Shown here piece after piece: positions 57,347 through 64,000 of a DNA stretch of 64,000 nucleotides; the first letter of the stretch is position 1; each line of letters starts with the position of its first letter. The notes beneath the pieces are model-generated. The model was not told the origin of the DNA and did no database searches. It was given only the letters and a program-made list of their open reading frames with translations. The position numbers and the translations under genes were made by a program. The DNA lies in NCBI GenBank assembly GCA_949128115.1, contig OX421962.1, forward strand, positions 13,095,262 to 13,159,261, read 5' to 3'. The DNA comes from Anaspis maculata (lineage: Eukaryota > Arthropoda > Insecta > Coleoptera > Scraptiidae).

Positions 57347-57692
57347 TAAAGCGACACATCTTTTTCAAAAATTAAAATACGAAGACAAGTCACAAACCGT
57401 TTCGAGAGTTTGTTAAGTGCTCTCCAAAAATGGCACCAGAAAAAGTCTGGAATTTTTTTTAGCGAAAGTTACCCAGTGTTGAAAATGGACCACTTCGGCA
57501 CTCCTTCCGTTGTCACCCTGTATATCAAGTACAATGTCATTGAACACCGGACACGCTGTGATACCTTGTAGCCAAAAGGACCCTCTTCCAGGCATCAGCA
57601 GGCTTTTAATAATCGGTAACGTATTTTCTGAGATATGTCCCCTCAAAGTGAGGCAAAATTTTGGGGTGGACCACTTCATGTGTTGACCTGTT

Positions 57693-58858
57693 TACAACGA
57701 CCCAAAGGGTTCATTCATGCAAATAATACCTGTAAACAAACCATCAACTTATTGTCTAGTTGAAAGGCTTATGAAAACTGATAAGTTACAATGGTCCAAA
57801 ATTGGACCATTTTTCCTCTCGCGACAACATATTTGTTGCGCAGTTTAGATACTCGAAGCTGGACAAATTTTTCACGAATGATACTGTTTTAGCTGGTATA
57901 TATCTCAGCGAACTCTGTTGATTCAAATGGAGAGTGATATGATTAACTCGCTGAAAGGGACTTCTTTTTTGAACCCGGCTGTACCTTGTCCGCGATTCAT
58001 TAGAATCACTGCGTTTCAAAAGGTTGTGCTTACACTCCTCGTTGACCCGCGATTTTACATGGCATTCTCTTTGACCACATGCGCGTATGACTTTCAATCC
58101 TCGCTTTTAACTTTTGGGAAATCAGTAAAAAACGCGAGCTTTTTTAGAACTTTACAAACTAATGGAGGCGAAAAAAAATAGAGCACGCGTCCAATACCGA
58201 ATCGCATATGAATCAAGCAATACACCGGCGCGCTCTCTCTATATATCTTTCCCGGTGAATTATTACCTTTGTTCTCAACGGATGTCTCTCGGGGTGGCAA
58301 CAGACTTTCCCTTTTCCCGCGCCTTTCTTACTCCTTCTGCTGCGAGACCCAATTTCGTTCCATTACTTCGACTATATCGCAACATTTGTAACTTGTCCGT
58401 TTAGAAAATACATCATCGGGAAACGGGCCTGTCCCGGCGAAATTATGTAATAAAACATATCCGACCACACACGGGAACGCGGTGCCGGCGCAGCGCCGCC
58501 AGTTTTGTTATTTTACTTTTTGATGGGGTGGCGACACTCACGCGGAAAATCAACACGATAAACGCGGAAGAAATAAGGAAATTTTGCCGGCGGCAAACTT
58601 TCCAGTTTTTCCAACAGCATCACCGGAAATGCCGCAAATCCTGATTTAATTTAAATGTAAATTTCTTCGCGCAGTAAAAGGATTGTGACGATTGAATTTG
58701 GTGCTTACATAATGGCCAATTAGGGAGAAGTGCAAAAGAAGCACGTGGTCTAAATAAACTATATAAAAAAAATTGCGCCTTTTAGGAAAACAGTCTCATT
58801 GGTAGAACTTAAAGTGTTAGCGCGGTACACATAAAGACGGCAGCCTTCCGATGAAGGC
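57693..58858. other. Host-like noncoding sequence
   Basis: No gene supported. The segment 58190-58700 is CpG-richer. The last bases include a perfect 9-bp-stem hairpin at 58840-58861, shared with the proposed LTR edge. Confidence 0.4.
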
Positions 58859-59778
58859 TGCATTAAAACAATAACTCTTGGATTAGGAAAGCAGCAAGCG
58901 ACAGTCAGAAATAAAATTCACAACAACAATCAAAAACTTTAATGCAAAACAAAGAAAAAAACACAAACAGACAGAATTACAAAACAATAAAAAAAAAACA
59001 ATGTGAATTAAATGAAATGAAAAATCCGAGTGGTTCTGATCGGGGGCAGATTCGCTGGCGCCGAGTGGCGTCCTGAAAACGAGACGAACTGCACTGAAGG
59101 TATACACCCCGGCAAACGGGAATAAACGGTAAATGGTAAAAACAATGGAAAATATGGAACTTACGGGATCTTATTCGGTGGCGGCGTCGTCCTGGCGGAG
59201 TCCGAAGGCGGCGTCGTGGTGGATGGCCGTTCTGGTGGTGGATTTCCTGGTGAAATGCACGAGTGCCCGTGTTCGTCACCAAAATGGCGGACGAACGACT
59301 CGATCCCGTCCGAAACTGGAGCTTTGTGTGCGGCTGGCTGATCCAAGCCGCTCCCCGGTGAAAGCGGTGAAAACTGCCGCTTTCTGGACTTGGAGATGCT
59401 GCAGAGCTCCTCCAGGAGTCACTATCGGACGCGATGGGCCTTGGATGGGCTTCTGGTCGAGTACGAATGTACGCCGATGGCACGACAAGATGGCCGCGAG
59501 AACGATGACCAAAAAAGGACGGCGTGGCTTCCCGCTCGACGTACGGAGATCAACGCCGCTTCGAACGAAGCGACAAAGGCACGAGCGGAAAAAAAGCCGA
59601 AGAATGCCGAAGACGGCCGAAGAAAGTGCTGGAGCTCGTTTACGCTTGCCCCTGACAGCCAAGTGCCAGGCACACCGAACAGGGGGTGAGGGGTGAGGAC
59701 TTGGACGACACAGGGATATTTTGGGTTGCATACCCTCAGTGCACACGAATGCAGTGTTCAATGAACGGGGCCGAGACA
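58859..59778 (-). repeat. Proposed 3' LTR of the BEL/Pao element
   Basis: On the minus strand a purine-rich tract (GGTGGGGAGTA) ends just before TGTCTCGGCCCCG at 59778, which is the expected layout of a polypurine tract followed by an LTR. A TTTTAATGCA end at about 58859 would give a 920-bp LTR with TG...CA termini. ATTAAA near 58938-58943 could be its polyadenylation signal. The right end is uncertain because the 5' LTR lies outside the window. Overlapping open frames on both strands here are not considered genes. Confidence 0.55.
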
Positions 59779-59897
59779 TACTCCCCACCAAAATACCACT
59801 CGGGGTATTTTCAAAGTTCAAAAATTAATGAAATCAAACATGATACAAAAAGAAAGAGCATAGTGAGAACAATGACGGAAGTGAAAACACAGAATGC

Positions 59898-62483
59898 TCA
59901 CTGTCCTGAAGGGAGGGGACAAAGTTTGACCATTGGGCGTCGCAGAACGTCGCGTTGAGTACGGACATCTGCGACACGACAAATGCCATCTTTGCCGGGG
60001 AAGAGTTTTGAAATTCTGCCTAACCTCCACTTCAGAGGGGGAGCGTTTTCGTCCTTGATGAGGACTAAAGACCCCACATCTGCGGATTCAAGGTGACGTG
60101 ACTTGTGCCACTTGCCGCGTTGGTACAGCGTGTGTAGATATTCGTCGCGCCAACGCGCCCAGAAACGCTGTTGCATGGATTGGACCAACTGCCATCGCGA
60201 CAACCTGCTGATCTTGAGGTGGGACAAATCTGGGTCAGGTGGGGCCGTTAACGGCTCGAGCGTCAAAAAATGACCAGGCGTCAATGGGCACAGATCATTT
60301 GGATCCGAGCTCAGCTCCGAAAGTGGCCGTGAGTTGAGCAACGCTTCCACTTGGGTGACCAACGTGGTCAGCTCTTCAAAGGTGAGTATTTGATCACCTA
60401 TCACGCGAGATAGATGAGTTTTGACAGCTTTTATGCCGCTTTCCCACAGCCCGCCAAAGTGGGGACTGGAGGGAGGAATGAAGCGCCAAGTGATGGCTTC
60501 GGATTCCGCGGCGAGTTGCATTGACATCGTCAATTGCCTATGAGCTCCGACAAAGTTTGTGCCATTGTCGCTATAGATGGTAGAGCAACGACCGCGCCGG
60601 GCAATGAATCTGCGCAAGGCAGCGAGGAAAGCATCTGTTGAGAGATCGGAGGCAACCTCGACGTGCAATGCCTTGGTGGCGAAGCACACGAAAAGACAGA
60701 TGTACGCCTTCGTAGTTCTGACACCGCGAGCGCGTGACATGAGGATTGGAAAAGGGCCACCATTGTCGAGCCCGATGCAGCTAAAAGGTTTTAGCTGAGA
60801 AATTCGCGCCGAGGGGAGGTCGCCCATGGTGAGAGAAAAAGTTTGCGGCTTAGTCCGGAAGCACCGGTAACACGATGCAAGGTAGTGCCGTACCGCGCGT
60901 CGCGTGGACAATATCCAAAAACTTTGCTGCAGGAGATAGCAGGTATTGTTGAGTCCCGGGTGGCAATGTCGGGAATGAACTTGTCGAATGACGAGTCCTG
61001 TCAAGACGTGACGAGATGGAAGAAGAGCAGGGTGTCTGGTTGCAAATGGCAACTCATGACAATGCTTCAAACGTCCGCCGACGCGGAGAACATCGTCACG
61101 ATCGAGAAAGGGTGAAAGTTTTCGAAAGGGTCTTGAACAGGGTTTGCCGTTGCGTAACGACGCGATTTCGACGGCAAATACCTTCTGCTGTACATGTTTG
61201 ACAATGTACAACAAGGCAAAATGGAGTTCTGTATCCGAGAGAGGTCCTGTGAACTTCTCATCGGACTTGCATTTGCAGAACCGATAGAAATAGGCGACAG
61301 CGCCCTGAATCTTCCGTAAGGAGGATATGCGCAAAAAGAGGTCGTCGATGTCAATCGGCGGCGGCTGCGGCACACGCACGACCAAAGCGAGCTTTCGCTC
61401 TTCAGACGCAATGTCTGGGGAGGACACGGAGAATTTGTCATCCGGCCATGTGTCATCCGCTGATGACAGAAAAGGTGGGCCAGACCACCAGAGGGAGCAC
61501 GAAAGCATGTCTTCGGGAAACAATCCGCGCGAAGCTGGGTCGGCGGGATTGTCCGATGTTGAGACATGTCTCCAACACTGAGGCGGGACACGCTGTTGAA
61601 TATGCTCAACACGGTGAGCAACAAATGTTTTCCAGCGGTGCGAAGAGGAACGCAGCCAGCTGAGAACAACCGTAGAATCGGTCCACGCAAATATGGCATC
61701 GAACTGTACGGTTCCTGCGAGCGCTGCAACGGTGAAGGCAACGAGATTGGAAAGTAGGACCGCTGCACACAATTCGAGACGGGGTACGGTCAGCAATTTG
61801 ACTGGAGCCACCTTTGATTTGGCGGTTAGGAGACGAATGGTGGGAACACCATTTCGAAGGTAACGAACGTACAACACGCTCGCGTACCCAGATTCAGATG
61901 CGTCGCAAAAGGCGTGCAACTGGCACCTGTCTGCAGGCGACGGAAAAGTATGCCGTGGAATTTGCAACCGCGAAAGTTGCGATAGCTCGGATTGAAAACG
62001 CAACCACTGCTGACATACGATGTCTGGAGGGGTGTCGTCCCAATCAAGGCCAAGTTTCCATAACCGTTGGATTGAATGTTTGGCGAAAAATGCAACAGGG
62101 CACAGAAAGCCGAGCGGATCGTAAATCCGAGCCACCTCCGACAAGATGGACCGTTTTGTGCACGGTAGTTCATTTGGATGAACCGTGAATGAAAAGGTGT
62201 CTGTTGCCGCTTGCCACTGGAGGCCAAGAATTTTTACAGTATTGTCAGCAACGTCACTGAAAGTGGACGGCTGAGTTCGAACGTGATCAAGTGGTATGTC
62301 TTGCAGCACATCAGGGTGATTGCTTGCCCACTTGCGCAATTCAAAGCAACCCGATTGGAGCAGGTTGATTAGCTGCGTTTGTAATTCCCGTGCTGATTCC
62401 ACGGAGTTCGCACCGCAAAGTAGATCGTCTACATACAAATTACGGCGAATTGCCTGCGAGGCCAATGGAAACTTCGAGGCGCT
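59898..62483 (-). CDS. BEL/Pao pol: RT C-terminal part, RNase H, integrase
   Basis: The frame is open from just after the stop at 62484-62486 to the stop at 59898. It begins inside RT. The catalytic YVDD (residues 11-14 counted from 62465) is followed by the Pao-type RNase H, with FCDAS, then PRLELCAA, and WTDSTVVLSWL carrying the acidic residues. Next is an integrase zinc-binding domain (H-x-H...CYRC) and an integrase core in which GLDNGGPF, YSDNGTNF and LWESGIKAVK hold the D, D and E. The C-terminal DUF5641-type region (MQQRFWARWRDEYLHTLYQR onward) ends MVKLCPLPSGQ. The protein reverse-transcribes and integrates element DNA. There is no genuine start codon here: it is the continuation of the upstream frame. 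The first acidic block has N where most have a tyrosine or alanine context, but D is kept. Confidence 0.9.
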   Translation of the reverse strand, partial: SASKFPLASQAIRRNLYVDDLLCGANSVESARELQTQLINLLQSGCFELRKWASNHPDVLQDIPLDHVRTQPSTFSDVADNTVKILGLQWQAATDTFSFTVHPNELPCTKRSILSEVARIYDPLGFLCPVAFFAKHSIQRLWKLGLDWDDTPPDIVCQQWLRFQSELSQLSRLQIPRHTFPSPADRCQLHAFCDASESGYASVLYVRYLRNGVPTIRLLTAKSKVAPVKLLTVPRLELCAAVLLSNLVAFTVAALAGTVQFDAIFAWTDSTVVLSWLRSSSHRWKTFVAHRVEHIQQRVPPQCWRHVSTSDNPADPASRGLFPEDMLSCSLWWSGPPFLSSADDTWPDDKFSVSSPDIASEERKLALVVRVPQPPPIDIDDLFLRISSLRKIQGAVAYFYRFCKCKSDEKFTGPLSDTELHFALLYIVKHVQQKVFAVEIASLRNGKPCSRPFRKLSPFLDRDDVLRVGGRLKHCHELPFATRHPALLPSRHVLTGLVIRQVHSRHCHPGLNNTCYLLQQSFWILSTRRAVRHYLASCYRCFRTKPQTFSLTMGDLPSARISQLKPFSCIGLDNGGPFPILMSRARGVRTTKAYICLFVCFATKALHVEVASDLSTDAFLAALRRFIARRGRCSTIYSDNGTNFVGAHRQLTMSMQLAAESEAITWRFIPPSSPHFGGLWESGIKAVKTHLSRVIGDQILTFEELTTLVTQVEALLNSRPLSELSSDPNDLCPLTPGHFLTLEPLTAPPDPDLSHLKISRLSRWQLVQSMQQRFWARWRDEYLHTLYQRGKWHKSRHLESADVGSLVLIKDENAPPLKWRLGRISKLFPGKDGICRVADVRTQRDVLRRPMVKLCPLPSGQ

Positions 62484-64000
62484 TTATTCTGCCAAGTGAA
62501 GCAACGTGCGAACCGCTAGAAACGGTGCCGAAGAAACACCATATGTAATGGTGTTCAATTGGTACGTTTCAATGGGTCGATCAGGGGAGAAACGAAAGCG
62601 AATGAGTTGATACTTGCGATGTTCGGGCGAGATAAGTATCTGCCGATACATCTGACGGATGTCACAAGTAAAAACGATCGGCTCACACCGAAACTGCAGT
62701 AGCAAAGCTGCTATGTCCTGTTGTAACTTAGGACCGACGAGAAGCGTCTCGTTGAGAGATAAATGATTCGGCGCTTGCGCCGAAGCATCAAAAACGACGC
62801 GAATTTTCGGCTTGTCGTCTTCGATCTTGACGATCGGATGATGAGGGATGTAATACGCCTCAGAATCTGGAGGTTCTGCGTCCAGCAAGGTCATGTGACC
62901 TAGGTCGAGGTAGTCGCGCATGAATGCTATGTACAGATCACGGAGTGTGTCCTGACGGACCAGGCGACGTTCGATAGCTAACCAACGGCGGTCAGCCATA
63001 GACCTGCAATGTTCAAAGGTGGGGGACTCCCTTTTGAAGGGAAGCGAAACCCCAAAACGACCTGACGGACAACGGTAGACAGAGTCCCGGAAACAAATTT
63101 CTGCACGTTCATCATCTGGGGACAAACGTGTTTTGGACGATGGTGACGAGCTTTCCTCTACTTCCCAAAATTTGTGCAGAGACTCGTCGATTCCAGTTGG
63201 AGTGCAGACCAAAAAGGAATGCAGAGGTTTTGACGGGGTTTGAAAGGGACCGAGAAGAGCCCAGCCAAAAATGGTGTTTATGGCAACAGGCTGTGACGGA
63301 CCTGACGAGACGATTCCCTCTTTCACGACTGACGGATAAACGTCGGCGCCCAACAACACTTGAATGGGGCCTGGCTTGAACCATGTGGGATCCGCCAGAT
63401 TCGATAAGTTCAAGTGGAATTGATCCGGGTTCAAAGCGGTGTCTGGCAGGTTACCACAAATCCTGCGCAGGACAATTAACTCCAATTCAGGGATTGGGAG
63501 AGACTCATCATCAGCCTTGACCTGGCAAGTGACTGTGCCACACGTCGAATTGGCGGGGGTGAGACCCAAGCCAAAAACGGGCACATTGTGATTTGATGGG
63601 GATAGACCCAATTTGCGCACGCAGGAGTCCAAAATAAACGATGCCTGACTGGCAGGGTCTATGAGCGCACGGAGGCTTTGGTAGCCTCCCCACCGGTCAC
63701 GAACGTGAACGATTGCCGTGGCCAACAAAACATGAGCTGCCTTGAGGCTTGAGGCGAGATTCGTCACCGAATTCGCGACATTTTCTGGAAGACCAGGGGA
63801 AACGATTTGCGGTAATTCAACTGGATTCGATAAAGAACTGGGTGACTCATGACCTGCAGTTCTATGTGGCTTGGGGAAGTGCAGCAAGGTGTGATGCCTT
63901 GCGTGGCACTGCCGACACGAATACGACGATGGACATTTTGGAGCGCCGTGATTGGTGCTCAAGCAGTTGAGACAGAGCCTTTTCTGTTTGACCGCCAAAT
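62484..64000 (-). CDS. BEL/Pao gag-pol: zinc knuckle, protease, RT N-terminal part (partial)
   Basis: The frame is open from the window edge to TAA at 62484-62486, about 505 codons. Near the start is a cysteine/histidine cluster (LCLNCLSTNHGAPKC, then C-x2-C-x3-H) typical of the end of Pao gag. The DUF1758-type aspartic protease follows, with ALIDPASQASFI around residue 114: the catalytic D is present but the usual glycine two residues later is alanine. The later FGWALLGPF block is conserved. RT begins near residue 330 (KIRVVFDAS, then CDIRQMYRQI, ITYGVSSAPF). The stop falls shortly before the YVDD catalytic site, in the same frame as the downstream ORF, so it is a point mutation and not a frameshift. 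It would remove RT, RNase H and integrase unless read through. Confidence 0.88.
   Translation of the reverse strand, partial: LAVKQKRLCLNCLSTNHGAPKCPSSYSCRQCHARHHTLLHFPKPHRTAGHESPSSLSNPVELPQIVSPGLPENVANSVTNLASSLKAAHVLLATAIVHVRDRWGGYQSLRALIDPASQASFILDSCVRKLGLSPSNHNVPVFGLGLTPANSTCGTVTCQVKADDESLPIPELELIVLRRICGNLPDTALNPDQFHLNLSNLADPTWFKPGPIQVLLGADVYPSVVKEGIVSSGPSQPVAINTIFGWALLGPFQTPSKPLHSFLVCTPTGIDESLHKFWEVEESSSPSSKTRLSPDDERAEICFRDSVYRCPSGRFGVSLPFKRESPTFEHCRSMADRRWLAIERRLVRQDTLRDLYIAFMRDYLDLGHMTLLDAEPPDSEAYYIPHHPIVKIEDDKPKIRVVFDASAQAPNHLSLNETLLVGPKLQQDIAALLLQFRCEPIVFTCDIRQMYRQILISPEHRKYQLIRFRFSPDRPIETYQLNTITYGVSSAPFLAVRTLLHLAE

Larger units (their letters stand above)
54008..57522. mobile_element. 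Foldback N-inner, at the dyad of N-outer
   Basis: TGCAGGGTGACAACGG at 54008 and the complement ending CACCCTGTA at 57522, flanked by TA on both sides. Its own arms end at TGTGTCGCTT-TA-AAGCGACACA, interrupted by two further palindromes, P1 and P2. Confidence 0.8.
53848..57692. mobile_element. Foldback N-outer
   Basis: AACAGGTCAACACATGAAGT at 53848 and its complement ending CCTGTT at 57692, flanked by TA (53846-53847 and 57693-57694). The arms extend to an apex ATTGTACTTGA-TA-TCAAGTACAAT, interrupted by N-inner. Confidence 0.8.
58859..64000 (-). mobile_element. BEL/Pao LTR retrotransposon, 3' part, running off the right edge
   Basis: The minus strand encodes a zinc-knuckle region, aspartic protease, RT, RNase H, integrase and C-terminal DUF5641 region in BEL/Pao order, then a polypurine tract and LTR. 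The 5' LTR and most of gag are outside the window. One in-frame stop separates the two long frames; otherwise it is open for about 4.1 kb, so it is recent. Confidence 0.9.

Noticed and set aside
53854..58097. Mirror-image open frames through the N nest
   Set aside because: They occur in pairs because of the palindromes and change frame between arms.
59133..59821. Overlapping long open frames on both strands
   Set aside because: They lie in the GC-rich proposed LTR and have low-complexity composition; none matches an env or other gene.
58859..64000. Endogenous retrovirus with envelope
   Set aside because: Domain order and RNase H type are BEL/Pao, and no envelope gene follows the integrase before the polypurine tract.

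Overview
The window looks like a transposon-rich stretch of an arthropod nuclear genome, most likely an insect. It is AT-rich, carries one convincing short exon with GT/AG splice sites, and is otherwise filled with eukaryotic mobile elements: an R1-clade-like and an R2-like (restriction-endonuclease type) non-LTR retrotransposon, a BEL/Pao LTR retrotransposon, hAT and mariner/Tc1 transposase relics, a THAP-domain fragment, MITEs and many foldback (palindromic) elements. There is no bacterial gene organisation, operon, CRISPR array or rRNA. The species cannot be named from sequence alone.

Layout. 1-3096: host-like sequence with a 122-bp exon at 1863-1984. 3097-8285: a large foldback element whose loop holds a decayed mariner-like transposase, with a second palindrome (6105-8212) and a tRNA-derived sequence inserted in it. 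8286-13340: host-like DNA with two direct copies of a retroviral-type protease fragment and a small RT scrap. 13340-16702: R2-like RT debris split by a TA-flanked element (13728-15885). 16703-23193: host-like DNA, two MITEs, a hAT transposase relic on the minus strand and a 100-bp-class tandem repeat. 23194-28764: an almost full-length R1-like element on the minus strand with a 9-bp target duplication. 29671-31918: a long inverted-repeat element containing a THAP start. 31991-35100: a nearly intact R2-like retrotransposon. 36762-37704: a Harbinger-like element. 37796-51236: a 13-kb nest of palindromes, a 1.95-kb solo-LTR candidate and minisatellites. 52384-53137 and 53848-57692: two further nests. 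58859-64000: the 3' part of a BEL/Pao element, running off the right edge.

The most unusual feature is the architecture of the foldback elements. Several end in a TACAGGGTG-type terminal repeat, duplicate TA, and sit exactly at the centre of symmetry of an older palindrome, giving concentric Russian-doll nests (Y/Z/W at 37986-41420; 52384-53137; 53848-57692). Removing the inner element, with one TA, leaves an uninterrupted palindrome in each case. The candidate solo LTR also lies in the centre of a short palindrome. This could mean targeting of hairpin apices or cruciforms, or formation by inverted duplication; both can be tested.

Most coding sequence here is broken by stops or frameshifts. 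Only the R2-like and BEL/Pao elements look recent. Host genes are represented by one exon, so most of the window is probably intronic or intergenic.
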